The translations under genes were made by a program, and so were the position numbers. 64,000 bases of DNA from Agelaius tricolor (taxonomy: Eukaryota; Chordata; Aves; Passeriformes; Icteridae), in the NCBI GenBank assembly GCA_023055355.1, contig JALJCS010000002.1, forward strand, positions 81,183,001 through 81,247,000. Reading direction: 5' to 3'. Below are positions 1 through 11,874 of the stretch, one piece after another. Position 1 is the stretch's first letter. Every line of letters starts with the position of its first letter. Under the pieces are notes generated by a model that saw only the letters and a program-made list of their open reading frames with translations, was not told the DNA's origin and did not search any database.

Positions 1-770
1 GGAGGTGAGGGTCCCACAAAACATGGAGTTTGATGGATTAACAAGCCCGGGCCAGGGCTAATGCCCAGGTACCTCACCTGGCAGGGGGGAAGGTTGATTC
101 TGTCTCTTGCAATGGACTGGATCTATTGAATCTCTGCATCACTTGCAGTTCTGTAGTGCAAGGCCTGAGGAATCAGTCTGGAGAGAACTTTGGGGGGGTC
201 TTTGATGGTTTATGACACCTCCTCAGCTGCTTCTCACAGGAATGTCTGGTGTGTCCATCTTCCTGTGGCTGGGGGCAGGTTTACTGCTGAGCCAGCCTGT
301 GCAGGGGAGAATGGGAGTTCAGTCTCTGCCCAGAAGTTATGCCACACACCCCAGAACTCTTCTCCTTCCCCCCTGGCTGCAGGAAAGTGTGTGTAAACCT
401 GGCCTCAGCAGATGAGTCTGTGGGCTGTGTCCTACCCTACACTGAAGCCAGGTGGGGATGATTTTCAGGACAGCTCCTGGATTTGGCTTCCTTGTGGATA
501 CATTTTTCTCCCTCAGCCTTGTTTACTTCTCCCTAGACCTGAGATAATTGGACAGTAGTGTCACTTTTTAAATCACTTTACCTCAAGTTCCCTTGGGCAG
601 CTTAACTCACAGTCCAAAGTTCCAGTGAGGTGGGATATTCAGGGAGGAGTGGGCTTTGGTGGTCACAGCTTCTTTATACAATTTTGCCATAATAGGAAAA
701 CATTCCTTCATGACAACATTTAGGTGATTAATCATAACATTTCAGTTTCTTACACCACCAAACAATATTT
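1..770. mobile_element. Old ERV-like dispersed repeat, copy 1 (cut by window edge)
   Basis: This GC-richer segment shares blocks in the same order with the repeat at 4256-5885. Examples are GTCTTTGATGGT (about 200 and 4684), GTGGATACATT (about 492 and 5653), ACCTGRGATRRTTGGACA (538 and 5687), and the later block with TCTCAAGTTCC or CCTCAAGTTCC followed by a GGGAGGRGTGG motif and GTCACAG. The match fades near 770, where AT-rich DNA begins. The left end lies outside the window. Its composition and the partner copy suggest a decayed LTR or ERV fragment, probably minus-strand by analogy with copy 2. The open frames at 190-415 are not conserved in the partner copy and look accidental. The exact family is not recognised. 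Confidence 0.45.
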
Positions 771-1670
771 TTCAAGATTTTAATTAGGAGTAAGCCTTAT
801 AAGAAATTAATCAGAGAGCATAAAAGAAGTTATGCACAGATCATAATTTTTTTCATTGAATTTGTTAAAGAACCATATATTGGATATTTTAACACCAATT
901 CTTGGAATTCCAAAACAGTAATAAAGTTAATTTTTGAAGAATTCCATTAATAATTTTCCCTATGTAAACTTTATAAAACATTCCCATAATGTAAACTACT
1001 TCCTATTTAATGAATGTCTGTTTAAATCAAAAGGAATTGCTACTTTGGGGTTTCAGAGGAAATATCAAAAAATGTTTATCTCGACAAATAAAGGTAACTG
1101 TAATATTCATAAAGCAGATACAAAGATTTTTATTCTGATTTTTATTAAGACAATGAATCAAGATTTTGTAAACCTGTGCTTACTAAATGGACATTCTGTA
1201 GCTCAGACTAATGCAACTGTACTGTGAATCAGCATGTGAATTTAATCTGTGCTGTGGTGTACATGGGTGCACATTCTTCAGAAAGCTATTTAAAATGCCT
1301 CAGCTTTTACATCTGCAGAAAAAAGTGCTAATTTACTAAATTACTGATCGTAGAGAAATATTCAGTTGATGGAAAAGGCAATAGAATTACAAAATAACTT
1401 TGAAATTACAGTGTCATTTTTGTTGAAAGTGAGAGCACCTAAACAACCAGCCTGCTCAGGGAGGGTCAGCTATAATATATTGCCTCAGTCCATGTTTTGA
1501 CAGGCTTTGAATATATCCATAATGGAGTTTGCACAAACATTCTGGTCAACCTGTGCCAGTATTTTACCAATCTCACAGTAAAAAATAAAAGAACAAAGGA
1601 GTTTTCTAGGATTCAGATTGAATCTGCCTATTTTCTAATTTTTGGCCATCATTTCTCCTATCACTGTCTA
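771..1670. other. AT-rich intergenic DNA, nothing recognised
   Basis: Low-GC sequence with short A and T runs and no tail or motif of CR1, LTR or SINE type. A 97-codon open frame at 934-1227 has no recognisable domain, and its codon use matches the surrounding AT-rich DNA. Confidence 0.6.
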
Positions 1671-2186
1671 CTGCTGAGAAGAGCCTGCCTATCACATCTT
1701 CAGTTCTCTCATCAGGGTGTTATACACAGGGATGCTAACCATTCAGAGCCCCACCTCTCTCAGCCTGCTCACTCCAGTGCCTTAATCATTTCTCTGGTAC
1801 TCCACTGGGTGATCTCCATAAAACTCCATATCTTTCTTGTGCTGGGAGGTCCAGAAATGGCACAGCACTCTAGATGTGTTTCATCAGGGCTGAGCAGAGG
1901 AGAAGGATGACTATCCTTGATTGCTGGCAGCAGCCTGGGAGGTTGTCAGCCTTCTTTTCCTCATGGGGCATTTCTCACTCAACGTCACCTTTTGTCCACC
2001 AGGACCCCAAGTCTCATCTTTACAAATTTGCTTTACAGGCAATGTAATGTGTCTATTGGTGCATAGGGATGCTTCACAGGTGCAAGATTTTCCTTTCCCT
2101 TTGTTGAATTCCATTAAATTCCTGTTGGTCCATTTCAAGTCTGTCTAGGCCTCTGAATGGCAGCACAACTCTCTGGTATCCCCAGT
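1671..2186 (-). mobile_element. CR1 LINE fragment (3' part of ORF2 and following region)
   Basis: Read on the minus strand, this follows the avian CR1 consensus. The marks in plus orientation are CTGCTGAGAAGAGCCTG at the left, CTCTCTCAGCCTGCTCACTCCAG, GGGCTGAGCAGAGGAGAAGGATG, and GTTGTCCACCAGGACCCC-like text near 1995. A 75-codon minus frame at 1911-2138 still reads like the C-terminal part of the CR1 reverse transcriptase (TNRNLMEFNKGKGK near its start). Both ends are truncated, there is no octamer tail, and stops and indels make it non-functional. Family assignment is from memory of the consensus. Confidence 0.85.
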
Positions 2187-4255
2187 CAAACATCTCATCT
2201 CACTTTTTATATCTCTGGAATTTAAGGGAGACATCTCTGAGACATTACTATTTGCCTAACTTGGAAGATAGTCAAGTTTTCCAGACACTGAATCCAAGGC
2301 AATAATATATGTTACAGTGGTTAAAAATTGTAGTTTTCACTGTATTCAGTGTCCCTGTCTGTATGCAGAAACTCTGAGCTCTCCCTAATTTAAACCAACA
2401 GTACTGAGCCTACCATGAAGCAGACCTTCAGGTGTGTTCAACAACATTGTGGGGGGCAAGAACAAGCCTGACAAAGAGCTGACTTTGGTATTAGTCTGGG
2501 AATTACAGTCAGCACCCAGAAAATGGGGAGGTCTTGTCTCTTGACCTTTTCAACCAAAGTGATTTATACCAGCATTTCTCCTTCTTCAGACAATCTCATT
2601 TTTTTTCCAAAAAAACCTTGATCAAATAAAAAACTATAAATGAGGAAAGAAACTTGGGAACATAACTTAGGTTTGTCCTTTCTTGTTTTTTTCTTTAAAC
2701 AGATTTCAGCCTCTGCCTGGATATTTCTCTTCTGTTTCCATGATAAATGAACTCTCAGTGGTTACTTGATAACCTATTATTTAGGGAAACCTCTAGAAAA
2801 ATAGTTTGGTTCCTTTTAAAAGGAGACAGGCCTATAACTAGTCTTCATTAAATGACATTTGAGTACTACAGAAGCAATACCTCCTGGAAACCTTAAAATC
2901 CTGCTCAATATATGCACTTGCAAAGAATTACTTCAGCAGTATGTTCCAAGGGGATGAGCATATTCATCCTGAAAGTGGCATAAACTTTCAAAGAAGCCAG
3001 CCTTTAAGTTCCAAAATTGGATGCAACAGTATTGATATAGATAGCCCTGCACTTGGCCTTTCCTATTGATTAATGCTAGGTCAGCCCTTTCACAGTATAT
3101 TCATCTTTTTGGATTGCACTTCGGAAGCGATAGATGCTTCTAAATGATTGTGTGGGGAGCACAGAGGTCTAACCCTGCCTTTCTTGGAGCATTACTCAAT
3201 GAGAATGTTAAATTAGTCTCTGTGGATCTCACCTGAAGGTTGCATTTATCAGATGGTGCTCTTTCCTGCCTTTGGATATAGTTCATTGCCAATATTTAAC
3301 ATCACTTTCAAAAGTAAGGAGAAAAAAACATAATCATTATATACAGAAGATGCCAAGCAAATGAGAAATGATCACAATGCTAAAGTAATTTTTTTCTGAT
3401 TCAGAACAACCTTATAATATTTACATTCTTATGTTACTATTGTCACTACTATTTTTGTGACCAGAACATTCACTGTGCAAATTTCATGGTTTTTTTCATG
3501 ATGGATTTATTTTAAGTTCACTATTTGGTCAAAGTAACCAAAATGGAAAGGCATACCAATGAACACTGAGGGAGATAATGGGAAGTTTATATGATAGAAG
3601 TAAAATCTATAAATCTGTGACCTGAATATGTCTGAGTAGCCAGATTTTCTCTTTATAAACCTGCACACTCAGGATTAAGTCCTGCAGCAGTAACACCACA
3701 AGTATATTAAAAATTAAATTCAATCTGAAGTGTTGCAGAAATTTTTTTGTTCTCTGGTTTATCACTGTGATAAGGCTGTATTTATATGTGTTCATGATTC
3801 TTGAAGAGGTACATGAAAACTGAGGGAAGACATGTCCTTGCCTTGGAGAGCTACCAAGGACTGAGAAAGCTCTGGATGATGTGGTTTGGTGAAGGAGCAT
3901 CCTTGCATAGTCCTGAAGCCAACCTCTGAAATAATGGAAGATCTTCTTGCCAGCCTATGGGGCCTTAACAGAATGTGCTGCTACTCAGAAAGATTATTAA
4001 AGAAGAAATTATTTGGTTATGGTATAACCACCTGGAATGAGATAGGTAGGCAGGAGACATTGTGTGTTAACCCTTTGTTAACTTACAGCAGGAAAGTCAG
4101 TAATTTATAAGTGCAAGCTTTAGCCAGAAATTGCATTTCAGTCAATGTTCTTTGTTATCATCCATTTCTGATGGTTTGCATTTTTTCCCCCTAGCAGACC
4201 CTTGTTAGAACCAGAAGGTGAGGATAACTTAACTTCTTCTTAACAGATCCCTTGG
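2187..4255. other. AT-rich intergenic DNA, nothing recognised
   Basis: No repeat signature, RNA gene or exon is visible. Open frames at 3607-3900 (minus) and 3886-4110 (plus) have no recognisable motif. Confidence 0.55.
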
Positions 4256-4987
4256 GGTGGATTAAAGTGAAGCAACACTGAATGATCAATGTTTGTAAAT
4301 ATATATAGGGTTTATTTTAGAATTGGTTGCAAAGGAAAACAAATACATAGCCATTTGGGGGTTATTTTCTATAGTAATATAGAAATAGAGTAATATAAGA
4401 ATAACACTTAGGAAAACACATAAGAAAAAGACAGAGAAAAGACAAACATTGAAAGATATATACAGTTACCACCCCTAGGATCCAGTGGCAAGTCTTGGTT
4501 GTAGCAATTTCAATTTTCATTGGCCAAAGTGACTCTTGATCCATCAGCAGTCGAAAAATTCATCAATTTTGTGAATTGTATACACTCAGGTTCAGGTGGA
4601 AACACCCAGTACTTCCTGGCCTGAGGTGGGAAGTTTTACCCTGGATGATGCAATGCTGTGAGTCTCAGGATACTGTTAGGAGTCTTTGATGGTCTAAGTT
4701 CCTAGAGCTGCCTGGTAGGTCAGTGCAGTTGAGTCTATTATGGCCCATTATGGTCTGTCAGCAGATATGAATACTGTCAAGCCACCTGTGAATGTCCCAG
4801 TATGTCCCAGCAGGAGAGTTATCACAGCTGAGTTCGCCTGTGTAAGGACAAAAAGCCAGTACCAGCCTCACAGGATTTGCCTCTTTCCTTATCTCAGTCA
4901 GCACCAGCTGTAGCCTGAGGTGGGGCTGTGCTCACTGTCTGCACCTGGGTGGTTTCTTTAGCCATCAGCAGCTTGTCCCCTGAATGC

Positions 4988-4993
4988 TTAGGC
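4988..4993. repeat. Left target-site duplication of the ERVK LTR
   Basis: TTAGGC sits directly before the LTR terminus and is identical to the copy at 5614-5619. Removing the LTR and one copy restores continuous host-repeat text (CTTAGGCCATCAGC). Confidence 0.92.
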
Positions 4994-5102
4994 TGTCGGG
5001 TCCGGCTGTCTGTCTCTGTCCCGACACGGGTAGAGTGGTTCTTGGGTGGCACGCGTTTCAAAGGACGAGTCTGGACTCTTCACCTTTTCGATCTTCAGAT
5101 TG

Positions 5103-5108
5103 TTTATT
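5103..5108 (-). terminator. Polyadenylation signal AATAAA of the ERVK LTR
   Basis: AATAAA on the minus strand, within AACAATAAACAATC, at the position expected near the R/U5 border of the LTR. Confidence 0.75.
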
Positions 5109-5202
5109 GTTTCTTATCTACAAAATTTTCTGTCTGCCCAACAGAGGTCTGATCTGCAAGGCAGCCAAGGGCACTCGTGACCACCCACAGGGCAGTCATG
5201 TC

Positions 5203-5210
5203 TTTTTATA
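5203..5210 (-). promoter_or_regulatory. TATA box of the ERVK LTR promoter
   Basis: TATAAAAA on the minus strand, inside the LTR and upstream (in element orientation) of the AATAAA signal. It would set the U3/R border. Activity in the bird is unknown. Confidence 0.7.
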
Positions 5211-5613
5211 CTAAAATCTACGTACATGATATTTACTTTTATTTTCCAATACTTTTCACCCATGTTGGCAAGTGCACCTTCACCATAAACCAATCCCCAA
5301 GTGCCAACATCACCACAGGAGATGGAAGACAAGAAGAAGAAAGAAGAAGGGCGAGACACGCCCTGATCCCTCCATCTTGTCTCCATAACCCCCCTGTACC
5401 AAAAACCTTAAAGTTTATATTTCACCCTATAAATGTGTCCCTTTTACACCCTTCACTCTAAAGTGATTCTCATGTCCTCAAACTGCTGTCACTTCTGTGG
5501 ATGGATCAAAATCAAGCCACCAAGCACTCTTGGCAACATTCCAGGATTTCCGAGACCCCCAAGGGTTCTCCTGGCATCTCTGGACATCGGGAGCGATGTG
5601 CTGAGTTCCCACA

Positions 5614-5619
5614 TTAGGC
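5614..5619. repeat. Right target-site duplication of the ERVK LTR
   Basis: TTAGGC directly after the LTR terminus CCCACA, identical to 4988-4993. Confidence 0.92.
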
Positions 5620-8600
5620 CATCAGCATTCCAATCTCTCTTCCAGTATCACCTGTGGATACATTCTTCTCCCCAGACCTGGGATGGTTGGACAATAGTAC
5701 CTGCTTTATCTCAAGTTCCTGTCACAATCCAAATTCCAGTTAGCTGGCCTGTTTGGGGAGGGGTGGACTTCAGTAGTCACAGATGAACAGCTTTTTTCTT
5801 TGCAGTTTGCTACAGTGGGCAAAAGTCCACGATTTTACCAATATTTAAGCCATTAACTATTTCTGTGTCTCACAACCAAGATACATAGAACAATTTGCTA
5901 GAACTAGGTTTGCCTAGGCCAAGAATCTCACATCTTTACCTGTGCTCCTTCCATTGCAACACTCACATAAAAGCTATAAACTTTTAATAATAAACCAGCT
6001 GAGTTGGGCTTATTATTTTATTTATAAATTATTTTTAAACATTTTGCACATAACTTATCCATATAACTAAATACTAGTACTATAGTCACTATCTGTTCTT
6101 TTTCTTTCTCAAGTTCAAAGGGCACATTTTTCAAATTAGATGTTAATTCCTAATGGAAGTTCTCCTTCATGTGTAAAGGACTACTCTCTGAAAAAGGGAT
6201 TTTATGTTTATTAAATACATTTATTTGAGGTCACAGACTTGCCAGTGAAGTAAATAGCTAAATGACATTAATGTCCTAGTGCTTCATGAGTTCACAGACT
6301 TTCTAGTTGTATATAATTTCCCTCTATTTCCCCAGGACTGGGAAGGCAAAAAAAAAAATGATGTGGGATAAATCAGGAGATAAAGAATCCAACTTTATAA
6401 AGAAATTAGCATTAAAAACAGCTTAGAGTTCCAAATTTCAGCAGAGGTAAACAAAGAACAAGAGAAATAGCTCATTATAATGAAAATATTTTGCAGTTTT
6501 CACTGCATCATAATATTCACTTCTGACTACATGGCTGCAATAGAAGTCTTCATCTTCAAGGGTGCTGTATAAACATAAGCTATATTTTTAAATGTCAAAG
6601 CAAGCCTTTCAGAATCAAAGAGTAAAAAAGAGATTTATGAATGTATTTTTTTGTGTAATATTCATTCAGTGCTGATTCCAGAAAAATATTCTAGATGCAT
6701 TTACAGATAGTATCCACTCTTGTTTTGGCTTTAAAATTTAAAATTGTCATAAATACTTTTTGTACTATATTTATTTATGATGTGTCAATGGTAAAACTAT
6801 TTGTATAGTAAAGACCATTTTTATAACAAGGATTGATAACTTACTTTGGTTAAAGTCTCAAAAGTACATCTACAAACCCTCAACTTACAGGAACCTCACA
6901 GGAGCCTTACTTTCTGTTCTTTCTATCCTTCACAGGATGACATCACTTAAAACAATTTCCTGATAACTTTGTGTGTATTCTCCTCAAAGAGCCAACCACT
7001 CTTTTGCCAAAATGCTACTCACCTTTATCTATTTTCAAGTAGTCCTTCCCATGAGATGAAAGTATTGCTTACTTCCACAGTAAAACAATGTATATATAAT
7101 TTACAGCACTTTCTACACTACATTTCCAGTAATTTAATTGACCTATAAGCTCTTTTTTCTAAATCTTCCTGGATTTTTATGACTGTATAAATATATTCAT
7201 ACCCTAGCATCTATATAAGGAAGCTCTGCAGACAGAGATAAATCTTAAATTCTGATTCTGTCTGCATCTTGGTGTCTGCCTCAGCAGCTCTTGAAGGCAG
7301 TTGCCTGAGTAAGAGATCCATATGTCAGGCTTTTCCCTGAAAGTAGTTGTTCAAGTCTAAGTCATGTAGGATGCATTAGATTCACTGTTGATATGAAAAT
7401 CAATTGCTGCTTGGACTCACTGCTTATGTGCTGATCTGCATGCACGGAACAGCCATTTACTCATCACTTGCAGAAATCAATAGGTTGTTACCTGAAAATA
7501 ATAATTTAAAAAGCACGTCAGACTGCCAGTGCAAGGAGAAAGGTTCACAAATCTGTTTCTGAAAATGGGGCAGCTGCTTTCATCTTAACCTCCTCTCACT
7601 CCTTCTCCAATCTAGCAGGTCCAAACTCAGGGCAGACAATTAGTTTAAACATAGTTGGATCAGCATTTTCTGTGCCTAACAGAAATCAAACTGAATTCTT
7701 TTCTACAGAAGTGTTTGAACCATGTGTTATTCTAACTGACCTACAGAAAACTTCAATGATAATAATGAGTTTACTATATGCGCTGATGTAATTATATGAT
7801 ATAAACAGACACGTGCTAAATAGCAATGAAATGAGATAAAACATGCTTTTCTTCTATTTTAAGGACATAATTGAAAGAAATAAGTAGCTTATATGCCACA
7901 TAGGGGCAGCTGTCTCTGACATGATCATATCCCGTTAAATCTATGAATCTTCATATTTAAAGATGTCAGTCAGACACAGGGCATGGAGACATGCTGCAGA
8001 AAGGCTGAATTTTCACAATGAATCTTGGAAACAATTAGGTCTTGATTCATTGAGGTAGAAATTAAGTAAAGTGACAGTAGAATCATATTTTATGTTAAAA
8101 TGCTTGGGTGGACTTTTCAGTCCGTGTTAAGAGAAAAGAAATGTCTTGAAACATGAATAAAGTTTTACATAGCTTGTAATGTTTATGATAGCTGGAAGCC
8201 AAATAACTTCTTCTATGTTGCCCCCTTCCTATTTGTTTACATACACATACATGGACACATACATACTCGTAGATGTGTTTGTGTTCTTCTAAGGTCTAAA
8301 CACAGATTTAGAGATCTTCCCTTTTAGAGGAGATCTGCTTTCCACCAAATAAAGTTAAAGAAATGTATCAACAGAGTCGATTTTGGTCTTATGGTCAAAT
8401 TCTTTGATCTTTACCAAACTGGTGCTTAATCAACTATCGATGGGAAAAAAAATGAGTGAGAAGGATGGCTGTCTGGGGGGGGAAAAGAAAGATGTAGAAA
8501 AGTTTAAAAAAGTCAAATGAACAGGAAGGTTGTAGATAAGTATTTCAAAAGCTCATTGAAGAGAAAATGAACCTTCCAAAAATAATGGTAATAGTTCTTG

Positions 8601-11448
8601 CAATATTATCAACTGAAAATTTCAGAAAGGACAAATTTGAACATTTGAATAGTTTCATTCTCTGAGTTGGTATGTATCTATTAATGATTTGTCATTCCCC
8701 CCACCCTCACACCCCAAAAAAATTTACTTGAGATATTTCAAAAATATGCAAAAGTCAAATAAGTCTAGATACTTATGAAAGTGTTTGTCATGCTTTTGTG
8801 TTTTCTAGGTGCGTTACAGTGTTAGGCCTCTAAATGACATGTTTTAAATTTATTACTGTTACAGTAAGTTCAATGATAACAGATAAAAGAAACCTTTCCT
8901 ATCTCTCCAGCCTAAAGGATGGAATGTTTTTACATGGTGTACTTAGTATTTCAAATTTGTCTATCTTCTAATACATGGACTGACCAAATGTTACAGTGTG
9001 TGACAAAGTTATTTTCTTAAGTTTTATCTACTATCACAGTAAAGTCTTAGAAATACATGCAAATAGATAAAGTAAAAGTAACTCATTGCAAACACAAAAA
9101 TCGTATTTCTCTTTAAAGAAAGAGTGCTGAAATCAATATAACTTTTGTTCCTGTACTTCTCCATAGGTAGGTCTGAGCATTCAGCTCATTATAATACATA
9201 ACTTTGGTTCAGATAAAGGGCAGATTGTGGTGTGTGATGGGTAGCAATGTGTGACATAAGAGCACAGTGAACATAGGTCAACAATTTATCTGTGGAACAC
9301 TTACATTTGCAAATCAAAATATCTCATGGACTACTTTTAGAAGTGGAAAATAGAAGTAAGATAGAAAAGTATTTCAAATCAGGCTTTTTGCCATGAATTC
9401 TTATCCAAAAAACTTCTTTTTAAAGCTCTTCCTAGTAATATATGAGAAGGATTGATGGTCTGAGCTTGAGACGCAGTTTTTGTAAACATCACCACCAATT
9501 CCATAAATTTGGTCCAGAAACTCTCTGGTCACCATTAGTCTGAGAAGAGTGGGATTTTGTGTGCTGGTAATATAATGTTAATGCTTTTCATTTCCTTGTG
9601 AAAAATTTTCAATTTATTCACACATTTGCCTACTACTATTGTTTATTTTTTAAATTTAAAAATCATAAAGTTGCAGAATACATATCTGGACAACTTTTTT
9701 AGAATTGTCTGAAGCCTACATACAGGGCAGAGGTTTCTCTAAAATAAAAACCATAGAGTAAACTTTTTTCACTGTTCTTTTGAAACAGTTGGGAGAAGTA
9801 TTATCTCTGGTAACAACGGTATTGATCAAAAATATAAAGAGGTTCTTAGATGTCCATTTCTAGTTTTTGGTCCTATTTGCCTTTATCAACTTAGAGGGAT
9901 TCAATCTTTCTCTCTCAGCTTCAAAGTAGAAAGAAAAACTAAAGTCAGAGACAGTATCTGGAAAACCATTCCATTTCCTGCTAATGCAGATAAAAGAAGT
10001 ACTTCTGAATTATATTGGAGTAAAATATAAAGTCTCCAGTAGAAGCTTACTGCCAAGGGTCAAGTCATGTCATTTGGAATGTGTGTGTAGATCAAGATAA
10101 TTAGCATAACTAAAAGAATATAGATACATCTATGTATGTACATATATGCACATTTTTATTTTCTATCTTACTAAAATGACATTTAATACATTTTCATTAC
10201 AGGATGATTTCTTTTATCTTAAAATGTGTTTATCATAGATTCATATAACAGGATAACTGTCCTGTCTAATGCATAAAATGAATGACTGACCAGCCAAAAA
10301 AATCCCCAGCAAAAAAAACAAAAAAAGGAGTATCAAGACAATAATTAGGAAAGGGGGAAATTATATAAACCCACCAACCATTTAGAAGAAAGATGGAGAA
10401 TACAATGCTGCTTCAGTTCTGATTTTTCTCATCAGAGCCTGACACACATGACTACCTTGACTGAAGACTAAGAGCCACCAAGGACTGCAGTCAAAAATGG
10501 CATCAGCTGTGGGATGTTTTGTTAATGCATCTAAAGTAGTATATGATTACTAAAGAGTAATTTTTTTTTCCTACTGGTAGTGATGATGTTCAATAGAAGC
10601 GCGAACTATGAAAATATGAAAGTGTGTTGCTTAGGAATTAATTCAATTAAGTTTAGGTATAAACTGGTCTGATTTGTCAGTCTTCTAAACATTCCCATCC
10701 AAATTGCTTCTAATTTCCTAACTGGCGTATTGATAAATATGTATGTATGAAAACATGCATTTACTTGCAATAATGGGGAGGTAAAGATTTGTACAGAGGA
10801 GCTTGATTAGTGAAAAACAGACTGACACAGTGTGTAAAATAATTTTTTTCTTTTTATAATTTTTCTGTGGTGGTTTATATTCTTGAAATAGGTTCCTAAA
10901 CTAATGCATACCCAACTCCCTTCCTACATCCTATTAAAAATTATTAAATAATACAAGCCTAAATCACCTGAATTATCTTCTGCAATACTTAATTTCTGGG
11001 TATAGGAAAAAAAAAGTTATACATGAAGAAAAAACAAAGAAACAATCAGGAAACAGATTATTTTGTGTAGATTCCCATTCACTGCAACTGACCAGCTCTA
11101 AACCTTCATCTCTTGCTTTCTTGCATTCTACACTGAATGCTTGCAAACCCTCTACAATTGTGTATAAATGATGGTTCATTCTGCCATAGTATCTACTCCA
11201 CTGGAAGAAAATATAAATCCATTCTGATTTCTTTTCTGGCCTTTTTCACCTGAGTTAGATTTATGTGTTTTATTATAGATAGCTGTGATCCTTTCTTATA
11301 CCTATGTGCTGGAAAACTAAAACATTCCTGAATCTAAGTGATTGCCCATCATTTGCTAGATTTATACAGTTATCAGATTAGTATAAAAATATTAATTCGA
11401 TAAAATGGTGAGGCTGAAAACTAAATTAATATATGCAAAGGGTGTTTT

Positions 11449-11482
11449 TTTACAGATCTTTTAGATTAAAAGGATCTGTAAA
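11449..11482. repeat. Inverted repeat: 14-bp stem with one bulge
   Basis: The left arm TTTACAGATCTTTT pairs with the right arm AAAAGGATCTGTAAA around a 5-nt loop. One extra G in the right arm is the only defect. No gene context suggests a function. Confidence 0.7.
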
Positions 11483-11753
11483 TAACAGTTTATTGTACAG
11501 AAATTCAGAAAATTTTTTTTTACAGTAGATTAAAATGTTCTGTTATCACTTTATCCTGAGTTTCCATTTGCTGTTCTTCTGCTAAATTTTTACTTCTTTC
11601 TTGATTAAAATGGTACTTCTAGTAGAAATATTCTCATCCAAAGTCAAAGTCTGCAGTTTCATGTGGCCTTTGCAACCTTATTAAACATACCCTCAGTAAA
11701 ACTAAATCAAGCCCAGTTCAAATCTATTCTTTATCAGCTCATCCCTCTTGGTG

Positions 11754-11771
11754 AAAAAAAAAAAAAAAAAA
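11754..11771. repeat. Poly-A tract
   Basis: Eighteen consecutive A followed by A-rich text (AGAGAAAAAGAAAAA). No processed-pseudogene sequence is recognised upstream, so it is treated as a simple repeat. Confidence 0.8.
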
Positions 11772-11874
11772 GAGAAAAAGAAAAATCTGAACCATTTCAC
11801 TATTTCATTGAAGGATGATATCAAAAGCTGATCAAATAATTATAACAGCTTACTAACTTAGAAGAGATTAATAT

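Larger units (their letters stand above)
4994..5613 (-). mobile_element. Solo LTR of an ERVK-type (beta-like) endogenous retrovirus
   Basis: This is a 620-bp element reading TGTGGGAACTCAGC...CCGGACCCGACA on the minus strand, so it has canonical TG and CA ends. It is flanked by a perfect 6-bp direct repeat, TTAGGC (4988-4993 and 5614-5619), the length expected of ERVK integrase. On the minus strand a TATAAAAA box (5203-5210) lies about 100 bp before an AATAAA signal (5103-5108), giving the U3-R-U5 order. CpG and open text such as AAACGCGTGCCACCC remain intact, so it is much younger than its host repeat. I recognise it as close to zebra-finch TguERVK LTRs. No internal viral sequence remains, so recombination between the two LTRs probably removed the provirus. 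Confidence 0.93.
4256..5885 (-). mobile_element. Old ERV-like repeat, copy 2, split by an ERVK solo LTR
   Basis: The outer parts (about 4256-4993 and 5614-5885) are one older element; removing the nested LTR and one TSD copy rejoins them. The right part aligns with 478-770 and the left part with about 60-475. On the minus strand the far left (about 4300-4320) has an AATAAA-bearing segment, as expected near an LTR 3' end, so I read it as a decayed minus-strand LTR or ERV piece. No gag, pol or env coding is visible. The left boundary is uncertain by a few hundred bases, and the family name is not known to me with confidence. Confidence 0.45.
5886..11874. other. 6-kb AT-rich stretch with no recognised gene or element
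   Basis: Long unique-looking AT-rich DNA. I see no CR1 tail, LTR, SINE or coding frame longer than about 70 codons. Small landmarks are an A run at 6349-6358, a run of eight G at 8475-8482, CATA-rich text at 8238-8268, a bulged hairpin at 11449-11482 and a poly-A tract at 11754-11771. Conserved non-coding elements could be present but cannot be detected from one sequence. Confidence 0.55.

Noticed and set aside
190..415. Overlapping open frames at the left edge
   Set aside because: They fall in a dispersed repeat, overlap each other in different frames and are not preserved in the partner copy at 4256-5885.
1..5885. Two LTRs of a single intact provirus
   Set aside because: No gag, pol or env signal is visible between the copies, which instead contain a CR1 fragment and AT-rich DNA, and the left end is outside the window.
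11754..11771. Poly-A tail of a processed pseudogene
   Set aside because: No recognisable coding sequence precedes it and no flanking target duplication was seen.
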